A stretch of 64,000 nucleotides of DNA from an uncultured Cedecea sp. (GCF_947498825.1 NZ_CANMLV010000002.1:284601-348600); one strand, 5' to 3'; counted from the stretch's first letter, positions 24,311 to 34,528 are shown. A program made the numbers and translations. Notes: generated by a model not told the origin, from the letters alone.

Positions 24311-25048
24311 TTAAAGATACAGATAGAAATCGCGCGTCAACTGACAATGCGCCGGAGAATAGCGGTTATCAGTTCCACGAATAGCTAACTCTGAGTGAGT
24401 CAAGGCTCCCGGCTGAAGAGATAATCCCAGTAATACCCGATGTGATGGACGATGCTCTTTTCCGGCCACATCAGTACGTAAGCGTAAATGCCAGCCTAAT
24501 TGATTTGCCTGCGTAATAAACTCATCTGCCGTCATTGTGGGTAATATCAAACAAAATAAACCCTGATCCGTTATCCATTGCCGGGCACAACTTAACAACA
24601 CCGGATAACTCAGAGTCGTGGTGTAGCGTGCCTGTGCACGTTCAGCAGAAGAACAAGCACTCCCTTTCTCAAAGTAAGGTGGATTACTGACGATTAATGA
24701 ATAGCGACGATTAACCGGTGGAGCCCAGTGGCAAATATCGGCCTGATAAACGGTAATGCGCGATGCCCAAGGTGAACCCTGCACATTTTCTTGTGCTTGC
24801 TGTGTCGCAGCGATATCTAATTCGACAGCATCAATAAAGCTTGTTTCCGGGGTTCTCTGCGCCAGCATCAGTGCCAGTAAGCCGCTCCCCGTACCGATAT
24901 CAAGTATCGTATCAACCTGCGTTACAGGCGCCCAGGCACCGAGCAGAACTCCGTCAGTCCCTACTTTCATTGCGCAATTTTCATGACCGATGAAAAATTG
25001 TTTAAACGTGAAACCATTGTCACGTAGCGCCGCCTTTTGTACCGACAT
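24311..25048 (-). CDS. trmN6: tRNA1(Val) (adenine(37)-N6)-methyltransferase
   Basis: A 245-residue SAM-dependent methyltransferase (YfiC) modifying A37 of tRNA1-Val. The SAM motif LDIGTGSGLLALMLAQR is at about 45, and the N6-adenine motif SNPPYF is at about 112. The start at 25048 gives the E. coli length and is preceded by a GGGTGGA ribosome site; an in-frame start eight codons upstream is less likely. Divergent from srmB as in E. coli. Confidence 0.94.
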   Translation of the reverse strand: MSVQKAALRDNGFTFKQFFIGHENCAMKVGTDGVLLGAWAPVTQVDTILDIGTGSGLLALMLAQRTPETSFIDAVELDIAATQQAQENVQGSPWASRITVYQADICHWAPPVNRRYSLIVSNPPYFEKGSACSSAERAQARYTTTLSYPVLLSCARQWITDQGLFCLILPTMTADEFITQANQLGWHLRLRTDVAGKEHRPSHRVLLGLSLQPGALTHSELAIRGTDNRYSPAHCQLTRDFYLYL

Positions 25049-25425
25049 CTGTCCACCCTGCGCCAAAACCATCTAGCATAAATGAAATGGCTGGCTGCGA
25101 AAAGGCACAAACAAACGGCATGCTTTCCCGCTATCACACCAGAGGGGTTCAAGAAGGAGATCCTTTCTTCAAGGGGAAGAACTTAACGCCCTGATAAAAG
25201 ATTAAAACTCAACCAGATGGAAGAATGGGATAGAATCTGTATTTATATGCACACTTCATGTGCTTCACATCATATTGAGAGAAATGTGAAAGTGTAATTA
25301 ACCTGAGGTTGATTCGCTCCCCTGGATACCCTCATCTTAATCGACAGAGGTATTCAGAGGGCTTAAAAGATGATGAAGATTGCAGCCATAACGTCTATAA
25401 TCGGCGCCCCACATAGAGGTAGACC
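25049..25425. other. Long divergent region upstream of srmB
   Basis: No gene is supported in these 377 bases. A near-perfect stem (TTCAAGAAGGA with TCCTTTCTTCAA, around 25148-25173) and a small ATGTG/CACAT inverted repeat near 25257-25269 are visible. A long structured srmB leader is possible but the promoter was not identified. Confidence 0.35.
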
Positions 25426-26751
25426 ATGACTGTTAGTACATTTTCCGAACTCGAACTTGATGAAAGCCTCCTGAAAGCACTTCAGGATAAGGGCTTTACT
25501 CGCCCAACAGCTATTCAGGCTGCGGCTATTCCCCCTGCGCTTGAAGGGCGCGATGTGCTGGGCTCCGCGCCAACGGGTACCGGTAAAACAGCAGCATATT
25601 TGCTGCCAGTGCTACAGCATCTGGTCGACTTTCCGCGTAAAAAATCTGGCCCTCCACGTATTTTAATAGTGACCCCGACGCGGGAACTGGCAATGCAGGT
25701 TGCAGATCATGCCCGTGAACTGGCTAAACATACTCATTTGGATATTGCGACCATCACCGGTGGCGTAGCCTTTATGAATCATGCCGAGGTTTTCAGTGAG
25801 AACCAGGATATTGTGGTGGCGACTACTGGGCGTCTGCTGCAATACATTAAAGAAGAAAACTTCGATTGTCGGGCTGTTGAAACACTGATCCTTGACGAAG
25901 CAGACCGTATGCTGGACATGGGATTTGCTCAGGATATCGAAACTATCGCAGCAGAAACTCGCTGGCGTAAACAGACCATGCTTTTTTCTGCCACGCTGGA
26001 AGGCGATGCGATTAATGATTTTGCCGAACGTTTACTGGAAGATCCGGTGGAAGTCTCCGCCAGTCCTTCAACCAGGGAACGTAAAAAAATCCACCAGTGG
26101 TATTACCGGGCAGACGATGTTCAGCATAAAACAGCCCTGCTGGTTCACCTGTTGCAGCAACCAGAAACCACACGTTCAATCGTGTTTGTTCGTAAACGCG
26201 AGCGAGTACATGAGCTGGTTTCATGGCTGCATGAAGCAGGGATCAAAACCTGCTATCTGGAAGGTGAAATGGTTCAGGCTAAGCGCAATGAAGCCATTGC
26301 GCGCTTGAATGATGGTCGTGTTAACGTGCTGGTTGCAACGGATATCGCCGCACGCGGTATCGATATTCCGGATGTCAGCCATGTTTTCAACTTTGACTTG
26401 CCCCGTACTGCCGATGTCTATTTACACCGTATCGGTCGTACTGGACGTGCGGGTCTGAAAGGGATTGCAATCTCCCTCGTTGAAGCCCATGACCATTTAT
26501 TGCTGGGTAAAATCTCGCGTTATATGAACGAGCCGTTAAAGCCACGCACGATTGATACTTTGCGTCCGGTAACGCGTATCCCGAGTGAAAAGCTAAGCGG
26601 CAAACCGTCCAAAAAAGTGCTGGCAAAACGCGCAGAGAAAAAAGAGAAAGACAAAGAGAAACCGCGGGTCAAAGTACGTCATCGCGATAAGAAAAATGTC
26701 GGTAAGCGTCGTAAGCCGAGCGCTGATAACGCCCCGGTATCAAAAGAGTAG
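25426..26751 (+). CDS. srmB: DEAD-box RNA helicase SrmB
   Basis: A 441-residue ATP-dependent RNA helicase acting early in 50S assembly. Motifs in order are the Q motif (GFTRPTAIQ), APTGTGKT (motif I), PTRELA, DEADRMLDMGF (motif II), SAT (III), ARGIDIPDV, and HRIGRTGRAG (VI). The C-terminal tail (about 385-441) is very basic (KKVLAKRAEKKEKDKEK) and probably binds RNA. It is followed by an intrinsic terminator and marks the left edge of an inserted block relative to E. coli. Confidence 0.97.
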   Translation: MTVSTFSELELDESLLKALQDKGFTRPTAIQAAAIPPALEGRDVLGSAPTGTGKTAAYLLPVLQHLVDFPRKKSGPPRILIVTPTRELAMQVADHARELAKHTHLDIATITGGVAFMNHAEVFSENQDIVVATTGRLLQYIKEENFDCRAVETLILDEADRMLDMGFAQDIETIAAETRWRKQTMLFSATLEGDAINDFAERLLEDPVEVSASPSTRERKKIHQWYYRADDVQHKTALLVHLLQQPETTRSIVFVRKRERVHELVSWLHEAGIKTCYLEGEMVQAKRNEAIARLNDGRVNVLVATDIAARGIDIPDVSHVFNFDLPRTADVYLHRIGRTGRAGLKGIAISLVEAHDHLLLGKISRYMNEPLKPRTIDTLRPVTRIPSEKLSGKPSKKVLAKRAEKKEKDKEKPRVKVRHRDKKNVGKRRKPSADNAPVSKE

Positions 26752-26800
26752 TGAAATAACGCATTTAAGGAAACAACACCCGGTTGCCTGTCATAATATT

Positions 26801-26831
26801 AAACGCCTGATATTTTATCAGGCGTTTTTTT
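26801..26831 (+). terminator. srmB intrinsic terminator
   Basis: A 12-bp perfect stem (AAACGCCTGATA / TATCAGGCGTTT) with a 3-base loop runs directly into eight T residues on the plus strand. Confidence 0.9.
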
Positions 26832-26934
26832 GTTTTTATTGCCTGAGAGCCAACCCAATAATAAATATACCTTTGTTTATATCCCCCCGCCTTTAAATGC
26901 ATCTCAAGTCCATTTAACTGGATAAAAAAACAGA

Positions 26935-26950
26935 GTGTAAACGCTACCAC
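26935..26950. promoter_or_regulatory. External gal operator OE
   Basis: GTGTAAACGCTACCAC matches the GalR/GalS consensus GTGKAANCGNTTMCAC with one mismatch. Its centre is about 58 bp upstream of the predicted transcript start and 112 bp from the internal operator, nearly the E. coli geometry. Confidence 0.82.
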
Positions 26951-26952
26951 AA

Positions 26953-26995
26953 TGTGATGTGACATTATATTTTTATAAATTGTCTGTGCTATAGT
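26953..26995 (+). promoter_or_regulatory. galE promoter with CRP half-site
   Basis: An extended -10 (TGCTATAGT, 26987-26995) closely matches the E. coli gal promoter, placing +1 near 27001. A TGTGA half-site at 26953-26957 would centre a CRP site near -41, though the distal half is not conserved. Activation by CRP is therefore an inference. Confidence 0.65.
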
Positions 26996-27027
26996 TAACC
27001 TATAATATACGGTGTTCGGAGGTAGGA

Positions 27028-28044
27028 ATGAGAGTTCTGGTTACAGGTGGTAGCGGTTACATAGGAAGTCATACTTGTGTGCAACTGCTGCAAAACGGGC
27101 ATGACGTCGTTATCCTGGATAATTTGTGCAATAGTAAACGTAGCGTCGTTCCGGTTATTGAACGCCTGGGCGGAAAACACCCTTTATTTATTGAGGGCGA
27201 TATTCGTGACGAAGCACTACTGGCAGAAATTTTCCACGAGCATAATATCGATGCGGTTATCCATTTTGCCGGACTCAAAGCCGTCGGTGAGTCAGTCAGT
27301 AAACCGCTTGAGTACTATGATAATAATGTCACCGGCACACTGCGTCTGATTAACGCGATGCGTGCTGCTAATGTCACCAACTTTATCTTCAGCTCTTCTG
27401 CCACCGTATATGGCGATCAGCCAATCATTCCGTATGTAGAAAGTTTCCCCACCGGCATGCCTGCCAGCCCTTATGGTCGTAGTAAACTCATGGCAGAACA
27501 GATCCTGAGCGATCTGCAAAAAGCACAACCTGACTGGAGCATTTCATTGTTGCGGTATTTCAATCCGGTGGGTGCTCATCCATCAGGTGATATGGGGGAA
27601 GATCCTCAAGGTATCCCTAATAACCTGATGCCCTATATTGCCCAGGTTGCCGTGGGTCGCCGTGATTCACTGGCTATTTTTGGCAATGACTATCCAACCC
27701 AGGACGGCACCGGAGTACGCGACTATATTCATGTCTTGGATCTTGCCGACGGGCATGTTGCCGCAATGCAAATGTTACAAGGTAAACCAGGTGTGCATAT
27801 TTATAACCTCGGTGCCGGTGTCGGTAGCAGTGTGCTGGAGGTAGTCAATGCTTTTAGCCAGGCCTGTGGTAAACCGGTAAATTACCATTTTGCACCCCGT
27901 CGTGATGGTGACCTGCCTGCTTACTGGGCAGACGCCTCTAAAGCTGACCAGGAACTCAACTGGCGTGTGAGTCGTTCCTTACAAGAAATGGCCGATGATA
28001 CCTGGCGCTGGCAATCCCGCCATCCCAATGGCTACGCAGACTAA
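27028..28044 (+). CDS. galE: UDP-glucose 4-epimerase
   Basis: A 338-residue SDR-fold epimerase, E. coli length, interconverting UDP-galactose and UDP-glucose. The NAD-binding motif [10 protein letters not shown] is at 7-16, the catalytic Ser lies in SSSATVYG (about 124), and YGRSK (Tyr about 149, Lys 153) completes the triad. The start is preceded by CGGAGG. First gene of galETKM and site of an internal GalR operator. In E. coli the operon is elsewhere; here it follows srmB. Confidence 0.97.
   Translation: MRVLVTGGSGYIGSHTCVQLLQNGHDVVILDNLCNSKRSVVPVIERLGGKHPLFIEGDIRDEALLAEIFHEHNIDAVIHFAGLKAVGESVSKPLEYYDNNVTGTLRLINAMRAANVTNFIFSSSATVYGDQPIIPYVESFPTGMPASPYGRSKLMAEQILSDLQKAQPDWSISLLRYFNPVGAHPSGDMGEDPQGIPNNLMPYIAQVAVGRRDSLAIFGNDYPTQDGTGVRDYIHVLDLADGHVAAMQMLQGKPGVHIYNLGAGVGSSVLEVVNAFSQACGKPVNYHFAPRRDGDLPAYWADASKADQELNWRVSRSLQEMADDTWRWQSRHPNGYAD
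27047..27062. promoter_or_regulatory. Internal gal operator OI
   Basis: GTGGTAGCGGTTACAT inside the seventh to twelfth codons of galE is, as I recall it, identical to the E. coli internal operator. Together with OE it allows GalR looping repression. Confidence 0.82.
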
Positions 28045-28054
28045 GGAGTTATTC

Positions 28055-29101
28055 ATGACACAATTTAACCCTGTTGATCATCCGCATCGTCGGTTTAATC
28101 CCTTAACCGGACAATATATTCTTGTTTCTCCGCACCGGGCTAAACGCCCATGGCAAGGTGCCGAAGAAACGCCTGCCATTACCCAGTTGCCGTCTCACGA
28201 TCCGGAATGTTTTCTCTGTCCGGGAAATGTTCGTGTAACGGGTGACAAAAATCCTGACTATACCGGTACATTAGTGTTCACCAACGATTTTGCCGCTCTG
28301 ATGACCGATACACCGAATGCGCCAGAGAGTCAGGATCCCTTAATGCGCTGTGAAAGCGCACGTGGCACCAGCCGTGTTATTTGCTTCTCGCCCGATCATA
28401 GTAAGACCTTACCCGAACTGTCAGTGTCTGAGCTCGAAGGCGTGGTAAAAACCTGGCAGGAGCAGACCGCAGAACTGGGTCAGACCTATCCTTGGGTGCA
28501 AGTTTTTGAGAATAAAGGCGCGGCGATGGGCTGCTCCAATCCACATCCACATGGTCAGATATGGGCAAACAGTTTTTTGCCCAATGAAGTTGCGCGTGAA
28601 GATAAGCAACAGCGTGAATATTACGCTAACCAGCATTCCCCTATGTTGGTGGACTATGTACAACGTGAACTGGCAGATGGCAGTCGCACAGTGGTCGAAA
28701 CCGAGCACTGGCTGGCGGTTGTTCCTTACTGGGCGGCCTGGCCATTTGAAACCTTATTGTTGCCTAAGGCACATGTATTACGCATCACCGATCTTACTGA
28801 TGCCCAACGCCAGGATCTGGCGCTGGCGCTAAAAAAACTCACCAGTCGCTACGATAACCTGTTCCAGTGTTCTTTCCCCTACTCTATGGGATGGCATGGA
28901 GCTCCCTTTAATGGTGAAGAAAACGCGCACTGGCAACTACATGCCCATTTCTATCCACCACTATTACGCAGTGCAACAGTACGTAAGTTTATGGTTGGCT
29001 ACGAAATGTTAGCTGAAACACAACGTGATTTAACTGCCGAACAAGCAGCAGAACGTCTGCGTGCTGTCAGTGATATCCATTTTCGTCAATCCGGAGAATA
29101 G
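28055..29101 (+). CDS. galT: Galactose-1-phosphate uridylyltransferase
   Basis: A 348-residue enzyme exchanging UMP between UDP-glucose and galactose-1-phosphate. The active-site motif HPHGQIW (nucleophile His about 166) and the metal-site CFLC (about 52-55) are intact. The start at 28055 ([13 protein letters not shown]) has AAGGAG upstream and gives E. coli length; a longer in-frame start inside galE is not needed. It follows galE by 10 bp and precedes galK by 2 bp. Confidence 0.97.
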   Translation: MTQFNPVDHPHRRFNPLTGQYILVSPHRAKRPWQGAEETPAITQLPSHDPECFLCPGNVRVTGDKNPDYTGTLVFTNDFAALMTDTPNAPESQDPLMRCESARGTSRVICFSPDHSKTLPELSVSELEGVVKTWQEQTAELGQTYPWVQVFENKGAAMGCSNPHPHGQIWANSFLPNEVAREDKQQREYYANQHSPMLVDYVQRELADGSRTVVETEHWLAVVPYWAAWPFETLLLPKAHVLRITDLTDAQRQDLALALKKLTSRYDNLFQCSFPYSMGWHGAPFNGEENAHWQLHAHFYPPLLRSATVRKFMVGYEMLAETQRDLTAEQAAERLRAVSDIHFRQSGE

Positions 29102-29103
29102 GC

Positions 29104-30252
29104 ATGAACCTGAAAAATACCACCCAGCAACTATTTACAGAAAAATTTGGTTATAACGCTACTCATGTTATTCAGTCTCCGGGACGCGTTAATCTGATTG
29201 GCGAACACACTGACTATAACGACGGTTTTGTCCTGCCCTGCGCCATTAATTACCAAACGGTAATTAGCTGTGCAAAACGCGATGACAACATCGTTCGAGT
29301 GATCGCAGCCGACTACGATAATCAGGAAGACAGCTTCTCTCTGGATAATCCGATAATTCAGCACGAAACGCAGCAGTGGTCCAACTATATTCGGGGTGTA
29401 GTCAAGCATTTGCAGTTACGTGATAACAGCTTCGGCGGCGCTGACTTGGTTATCAGCGGTAATGTTCCTCAGGGTGCTGGTCTGAGTTCTTCGGCCTCTC
29501 TGGAAGTGGCGGTTGGAAAAACCTTCCAGCAGCTTTATAACTTGCCACTTGATGGTGTACAGCTGGCCCTTAACGGCCAGGAAGCTGAAAACCAGTTCGT
29601 CGGCTGTAATTGCGGCATTATGGATCAGCTCATTTCCTCTTTGGGCAAAAAAGACCATGCATTGCTGATCGACTGTCGTAGCCTGGAGACCCGCGCAGTT
29701 TCTATCCCTGAAAATGCTGCTGTAGTGATAATCAACAGTAACTTTAAACGTACCCTGGTAGGTAGCGAATACAACACGCGCCGTGAACAATGCGAGGCAG
29801 GTGCTCAGTTCTTTGGTAAAAAAGCCCTGCGTGACGTCACTTTGGATGAGTTTAATGCCTCGGTAGATGCACTTGATCCGGTCGTAGCTAAACGTGTTCG
29901 CCATATACTGACCGAAAACCTGCGTACGCTTGAAGCCGCTGATGCGTTAGCTAAAGGCGATTTTGTGCGTATGGGCCAGTTAATGGCTGAGTCACATGCT
30001 TCAATGCGCGATGACTTCGAAATTACCGTGCCACAAATCGATACCCTGGTAGAAATTGTCAAGGCTGCCATTGGTGAACAAGGTGGCGTGCGTATGACTG
30101 GCGGTGGCTTTGGAGGCTGTATTGTCGCTCTGGTGCCTCAGGAACTGGTTCCCGTTATCGAACAGGCTGTCGCCAGAGAATACCAAGTAAAAACCGGTAT
30201 TAAAGAAACGTTTTATGTCTGCAAAGCTTCCGCAGGAGCCGGTGAATGCTAG
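29104..30252 (+). CDS. galK: Galactokinase
   Basis: A 382-residue GHMP kinase, E. coli length, phosphorylating galactose at C1. It shows the galactose-binding signature [19 protein letters not shown] (about 28-46), the ATP loop [12 protein letters not shown] (about 123), and the C-terminal [12 protein letters not shown]. Its last codons overlap the galM start by 7 bp, indicating coupled translation. Confidence 0.97.
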   Translation: MNLKNTTQQLFTEKFGYNATHVIQSPGRVNLIGEHTDYNDGFVLPCAINYQTVISCAKRDDNIVRVIAADYDNQEDSFSLDNPIIQHETQQWSNYIRGVVKHLQLRDNSFGGADLVISGNVPQGAGLSSSASLEVAVGKTFQQLYNLPLDGVQLALNGQEAENQFVGCNCGIMDQLISSLGKKDHALLIDCRSLETRAVSIPENAAVVIINSNFKRTLVGSEYNTRREQCEAGAQFFGKKALRDVTLDEFNASVDALDPVVAKRVRHILTENLRTLEAADALAKGDFVRMGQLMAESHASMRDDFEITVPQIDTLVEIVKAAIGEQGGVRMTGGGFGGCIVALVPQELVPVIEQAVAREYQVKTGIKETFYVCKASAGAGEC

Positions 30253-31274
30253 ATCAGGCACCTGATGGGAAACCTTTTTACCTTTCCACCCTGCGTAATA
30301 AAGCAGGGATGGAGGTATCAGTCATGGACTGGGGGGCAACATTACTCTCTTGTCGTGTCCCTATGAAGGACGGCAGTCTGAGAGAAACCTTACTGGGTTG
30401 CCCTTCACCAACAGACTATCCTCAGCAGAACGTTTATCTCGGCGCCAGTGTGGGCCGCTATGCGAATCGTATCGCTAACGGGCGATTACTGCACAACGAT
30501 GAAGTGACCAGGCTTGAGATAAATTCTCCTCCTCACCAACTTCATGGTGGGCCGGAAGGTTTTGACAAACGTCGCTGGCATATCCTGAGTCAGGATGAGC
30601 AATCTGTTCTCTACGCGCTAGACTCACCAGAGGGCGATCAAGGTTTTCCGGGCGCATTACAGGTGACCGCGCATTATCAGTTAACTGAAGACAACAGGCT
30701 GCGTATTGTCTATCAGGCAATAGTCGATAAGTTATGTCCGGTCAACCTGACTAACCATGCTTATTTTAACCTTGACAGTGAAGCCGGCGACATTCGCCAT
30801 CATCAGTTGCAGATCTTTGCTGACAGCTATTTACCGGTGGACAGTACCGGGGTACCACCAGCAGGATTGAGATCGGTAACGGATACCAGTTTTGATTTCC
30901 GTACAGCGAAAAGCATTGCCCGGGATTTTCTCAGCGACACCTGTCAGCAGGCGGTAAAAGGCTATGATCACGCGTTTCTGTTGCAGGCAAAAGGTGACCT
31001 GAGTCATCCGGCAGCTAAACTCTGGTCACGGGATGGTCAGCTAGAGATGCGGGTTTATACCACCGCCCCGGCGTTGCAATTCTACAGCGGTAATTATCTT
31101 GAAGGCACTCCAGCCCGTGAGCAAGGTATCTACCATGATCACCATGGATTAGCACTAGAGAGTCAGTTTTTGCCAGACAGCCCTAACCACCCGGAATGGC
31201 CCCAGCCTGATTGCTGGTTAGGGCCAGGGGAAAAATATGAGAGCGTCACGGAATATCAATTTATAGCACAATAA
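30246..31274 (+). CDS. galM: Galactose mutarotase (aldose 1-epimerase)
   Basis: A 342-residue beta-sandwich enzyme that equilibrates beta- and alpha-D-galactose, feeding GalK with the alpha anomer. Key stretches are [23 protein letters not shown], the acid/base TNHAYFNL (His about 172), and [18 protein letters not shown] with the catalytic Glu. It makes sense next to GanB, since a retaining beta-galactosidase releases the beta anomer. Last gene of the operon; a hairpin follows. Confidence 0.95.
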   Translation: MLDQAPDGKPFYLSTLRNKAGMEVSVMDWGATLLSCRVPMKDGSLRETLLGCPSPTDYPQQNVYLGASVGRYANRIANGRLLHNDEVTRLEINSPPHQLHGGPEGFDKRRWHILSQDEQSVLYALDSPEGDQGFPGALQVTAHYQLTEDNRLRIVYQAIVDKLCPVNLTNHAYFNLDSEAGDIRHHQLQIFADSYLPVDSTGVPPAGLRSVTDTSFDFRTAKSIARDFLSDTCQQAVKGYDHAFLLQAKGDLSHPAAKLWSRDGQLEMRVYTTAPALQFYSGNYLEGTPAREQGIYHDHHGLALESQFLPDSPNHPEWPQPDCWLGPGEKYESVTEYQFIAQ

Positions 31275-31279
31275 TAATC

Positions 31280-31303
31280 TGGCTCTTCAAGAGTGAAGAG
31301 CCA
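31280..31303 (+). terminator. Hairpin after galM
   Basis: A 9-bp perfect stem (TGGCTCTTC / GAAGAGCCA) with a 6-base loop starts 5 bp after the galM stop. The following sequence is AT-rich without a strict T run. Confidence 0.55.
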
Positions 31304-31771
31304 ATAATACTGGTTTTCGGTATGCACTGTATTAACACGCCAAGTAATTAGCCTGGTCGGCCCTGACCATAACACAGCTTCACTTCTGCTTAACTATATA
31401 TCTAAAAAACGATAAACAGCCTTTTTTATCTGATTAAAGTTTATGAAGACTATTTCAAAGCTATTCATCTTTTATCATGTTCTAAAACGCACTCCTTTAT
31501 TCTTCAATGATTGGAGCTGGATTTGTTACACTCAGGAGGCACCACACCATTATTGAATCAAAATTAATACATCAACAAAGTGAAAAGAACAATATAAAGT
31601 ATCCAGAATGGTTTCTATCAGGTTTTCAATAAGTATTCGGCATTTTTTAACCAATACGTCGCCCTTCGATAAACTTCAGCATTTTTTGATAACCTGAAGA
31701 AATATAGCGTTATTCTTTTCTTTCATTGGTTTCAATTTTCCGAAAACTTCAGCCGGGCTGTTCTTCACTGA
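31304..31771. other. AT-rich non-coding stretch after the gal operon
   Basis: I see no gene, RNA motif or clear regulatory site in these roughly 470 bases. All frames are broken by stops. The base composition is much richer in A and T than the gal genes, consistent with decayed or recombined DNA at the junction of two insertions. Confidence 0.4.
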
Positions 31772-31888
31772 TCAACGGCGCAACTGCAGCTCCTCCACCT
31801 GACTGATGATGAACCCTGCTCGGGCCAGCAGTGCCTGAACCCGGTCATCTCTGCTTAGCTTTGGCAATACCTGTATAAAGATGTTGTG
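31772..31888 (-). other. Short open frame continuing past a TAG stop
   Basis: Directly after the TAG stop of the lipoprotein gene, in the same frame, 38 sense codons (from HNIFIQVLPKLS to VEELQLRR) run to a TGA. The composition looks protein-like, with alternating hydrophobic residues and an amphipathic end. There is no start codon or ribosome site. It may be the tail of a former longer gene or a relic of another gene joined here. I do not recognise the family. Confidence 0.35.
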
Positions 31889-32314
31889 CTAGCAAGTTCT
31901 GTCACCACCAGCCCAGCGATTGATATCAATTAATGTTGGTGATCTAATTCCCATACTTAACACGTTCTTTGTTGTGTACAAGCTGACCTTTGCTTTATCT
32001 CCATCATGACTTTCTATCTCAATTAGCGTGTTATTTATCAATAATCCGTCCGCAAGGAGCTTTTGATTGATCTCACCCTCTTTTCGCTCGGTATCAAACT
32101 CGCTTAATACAACGACCGGATTCCCAAGAAATTCCGCATATTCCAGACACTGTCTTGCCATGTATTTTAAAGTTCGATAAGTTTCGTATGCCCCTGTATT
32201 GCTGATGAGATTCCCGTCATAAGATGTATGAGTATCTTTTAATTCACTGACTGTTATGGCACATCCGCTGATTGCCAGCGAAAATAATAATGTAGCCAGG
32301 GAAATATATTTCAA
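31889..32314 (-). CDS. Small lipoprotein downstream of a sensor kinase
   Basis: A 141-residue predicted lipoprotein. Starting at the TTG at 32314 (GGAG six bases upstream) gives a compact type II signal peptide, KYISLATLLFSLAISGC, with lipidation Cys at about 18. A longer ATG frame would add 30 basic residues and overlap the kinase gene, which I consider less likely. The mature part is mixed alpha/beta without a motif I recognise and ends GGDRTC. It follows the kinase by 61 bp on the same strand, so it is probably the third gene of a regulator-kinase-lipoprotein operon and could be an accessory sensor. Function unknown. Confidence 0.65.
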   Translation of the reverse strand: MKYISLATLLFSLAISGCAITVSELKDTHTSYDGNLISNTGAYETYRTLKYMARQCLEYAEFLGNPVVVLSEFDTERKEGEINQKLLADGLLINNTLIEIESHDGDKAKVSLYTTKNVLSMGIRSPTLIDINRWAGGDRTC

Positions 32315-32375
32315 TTTGAACTCCAGAATTCCGGTAAATGACCTTCGCAGAGGGGATAAATATCGCCTTTTCTTT

Positions 32376-33767
32376 TCAGGATGATTTAAGTTTGGGGAAG
32401 TCAATAGTCACCATGAGTCCACCTTCTGCAGCCGTAGTGAGATTTACGCTGCTGTTGTGTTGCTGCGCAACAGCTTTAACTATTGCAAGACCTAAACCAC
32501 TCCCGCTTTGCATCTGCCGCGGATCGCGAAAGAATCGATCAAATACACGATCCCTTAATTCAACGGGAATACCGGGTCCGGCATCTGATACACGTAGCTG
32601 CGTAAATTCATCTTTTAATTGAACCTCTACCTTAACCCGTCCGCCCTCTGGACTGTACTTAACAGCATTTTCTATGAGATTGTCGATCAGTGACATCAGG
32701 CGTTCTCTGACTCCCGTAATCCAGGTGTCATCATAAGCGTAAAATTCTAGCTCAATCTTGCGTTCAGCAGCGAGTGGCGCCAACGCAGCCATACACTCTT
32801 GTATGAGCGTCGTCAGCGGCACAGGCTCCATAACCGTGTCAATACGCGCTTCGCTGTGCATCAGCAGCAGCAACTGATTGACAAGGCGAGCAGCCCGGCC
32901 ATTACTGCGAATAATGCCTGCCAGCAATTCCTGTTGATTGTTGCTGCTTACATAGGACTGCAAAGCCTCAACATTGATACGCATCGCAGCCAGTGGAGTA
33001 CGTAGCTCGTGAGCGGCATCTGCAATAAAAACCCGTTCTCTTTCCGAACTTTCTCGCACCCTTGCAAGAAATACATTGATCGCATCAACCATCTGACGAA
33101 GCTCTCTTTGCCTTGGCACTTCTTTCAAGGGGGAAAGATCGTCTGGCGTTCGTAAAGAAACTTCATTAACCACTTTATTCCAAGGGCGCATTGCAATGCG
33201 GATTGATAACCACGCAGGAAACAAAAGAAAAGGAATGCATACCAACAGCGGTAATATGTAATAGCCACGGGAGTTCAGGTAAAAATAAAAATTCCATCCT
33301 GCCGCAGGAGTCAAAAGAGTGATCTCTATGTCACCATTTTCTGATTTTAGCGTACGGCTGGTCCAGGCCCGCCCTTCATTCTGAATACGCTGAATTTCTC
33401 CAACCCGGGTATTTATTACTCCAGTCGGAGCACCATCAGATGAATAAATGAGTGCTTTATTCTTGCGAACAATCAAGCTTATTGACAGCTCTGGATCTTC
33501 ACCTCCGCCATAACCTTCCCGCAGCGCCTTGCTGAACGCATCAAGAACAACGCTTAAATCTTGCGGTCGTTCATCCATACTCTGGACCAGGGTAAAAACG
33601 GCATCGTAAGTCTTGTTGCCCGTGAGTATTGATGGGCTACGCAAGTCCTCCCATAAAACGAAGGTCAGAAAAAGACACCAAAGCAGTGTAAGCAATAGCA
33701 TCTGGGCGACCATAATTCGCCGGACGAGCGTTGGGAGCCTCAATTGCCGACAGAAATTACGCATCAA
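32376..33767 (-). CDS. Two-component sensor histidine kinase
   Basis: A 463-residue orthodox kinase. A first membrane helix (about 17-40), a periplasmic domain of about 120 residues (45-165), a second helix (about 170-190) and a HAMP-like linker precede the dimerisation helix. His253 lies in FIADAAHELRTPLAAM. ATP-binding boxes follow: LIDNLIENAVKYSPEGG (N), DAGPGIP (G1), FDRFFRD (F), and GSGLGLAIVKAV (G2). It resembles the QseC/PmrB/TctE group in layout. The start overlaps the response-regulator stop by 4 bp. The signal is unknown; the divergent outer-membrane barrel and downstream lipoprotein suggest envelope sensing. Confidence 0.9.
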   Translation of the reverse strand: MMRNFCRQLRLPTLVRRIMVAQMLLLTLLWCLFLTFVLWEDLRSPSILTGNKTYDAVFTLVQSMDERPQDLSVVLDAFSKALREGYGGGEDPELSISLIVRKNKALIYSSDGAPTGVINTRVGEIQRIQNEGRAWTSRTLKSENGDIEITLLTPAAGWNFYFYLNSRGYYILPLLVCIPFLLFPAWLSIRIAMRPWNKVVNEVSLRTPDDLSPLKEVPRQRELRQMVDAINVFLARVRESSERERVFIADAAHELRTPLAAMRINVEALQSYVSSNNQQELLAGIIRSNGRAARLVNQLLLLMHSEARIDTVMEPVPLTTLIQECMAALAPLAAERKIELEFYAYDDTWITGVRERLMSLIDNLIENAVKYSPEGGRVKVEVQLKDEFTQLRVSDAGPGIPVELRDRVFDRFFRDPRQMQSGSGLGLAIVKAVAQQHNSSVNLTTAAEGGLMVTIDFPKLKSS

Positions 33768-34441
33768 CCTTCCCCTTTATGGATTGGGACAGTATCAATG
33801 ACATATCCCACACCCCTGACTGTTCGCACATAGCCGTCGCCGATTTTGCGACGCAAATTCCCCATATGCACATCAAGAGCGTTGCTCATATTTTCTTTTG
33901 AGCCAAATACCCTTTCTTCCAGAAACCTTCGTGTCAGCACGCGGTCAGTGCGCAGCAGCAAGATTTCAAGCAGTGCGTATTCACTGGCCGTCAAATCCAC
34001 ATTCCGGGCACCAATTGTCACGCGACGAGTTGGTAAATGGAGAGATAAACCCCGAATTTCTATTGCTTCATTCTCAAAACCGTAGCTGCGGCGTGCCAGT
34101 GCTTTCACCCTTGCCAGCAACTCGGCAAGAATAAAAGGTTTAACTAGATAGTCGTCTGCGCCGGCATTCAGGCCACAAAGACGATCCTGCAGCGTTCCTC
34201 TCGCAGTCAGAATAATAACCGGGAGCCCCTTATGCTGTTGGCGCAAGAATGCCATCAGGCTCATGCCATCACCGTCAGGCAACCCAAGGTCAAGCAGAAT
34301 AAGTTCAGGCTCGCAAGCATCGATTTGATGCAGAGCATCCTCATTGCGGCGAACCCATATGACCTCAAATCCTTGATCTGTGAGGGCGATACGTACGCCA
34401 TTACCGAGATCGAGATCATCTTCAATTAATAGAATTTTCAT
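33764..34441 (-). CDS. OmpR-family response regulator
   Basis: A 225-residue regulator. The receiver domain has the acidic pair EDD (7-9), phosphoacceptor Asp51 in LILLDLGLPDGDG, and Lys in YLVKPF. A C-terminal winged-helix DNA-binding domain (about 125-220) includes LTASEYALLEILLLR and NLRRKIG. It is coupled to the kinase by a 4-bp overlap. Its start is 23 bp downstream of a CTTCAG-N5-CTTCAT direct repeat, the hexamer-N5-hexamer form bound by PmrA/QseB-like regulators, so autoregulation is likely. It is divergent from the MipA/OmpV gene. Confidence 0.92.
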   Translation of the reverse strand: MKILLIEDDLDLGNGVRIALTDQGFEVIWVRRNEDALHQIDACEPELILLDLGLPDGDGMSLMAFLRQQHKGLPVIILTARGTLQDRLCGLNAGADDYLVKPFILAELLARVKALARRSYGFENEAIEIRGLSLHLPTRRVTIGARNVDLTASEYALLEILLLRTDRVLTRRFLEERVFGSKENMSNALDVHMGNLRRKIGDGYVRTVRGVGYVIDTVPIHKGEG

Positions 34442-34464
34442 AACAGTAACTGTATCGCCAGTGA

Positions 34465-34481
34465 ATGAAGATCGTCTGAAG
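34465..34481 (-). promoter_or_regulatory. Candidate response-regulator box facing the two-component operon
   Basis: On the minus strand the sequence reads CTTCAG-ACGAT-CTTCAT, an 11-bp-period direct repeat typical for OmpR-family dimers. An identical pair in the opposite orientation lies 48 bp away toward the barrel gene. Confidence 0.65.
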
Positions 34482-34528
34482 AAAAACAGTATCAGTAAAA
34501 TTATCAGGTTTGCGGCATCGGTACTTCC

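Noticed and set aside
32315..32404. N-terminal extension of the lipoprotein from an ATG inside the kinase gene
   Set aside because: It puts 30 basic residues before the signal peptide, while the TTG at 32314 has a well-placed GGAG and gives a normal lipoprotein signal.
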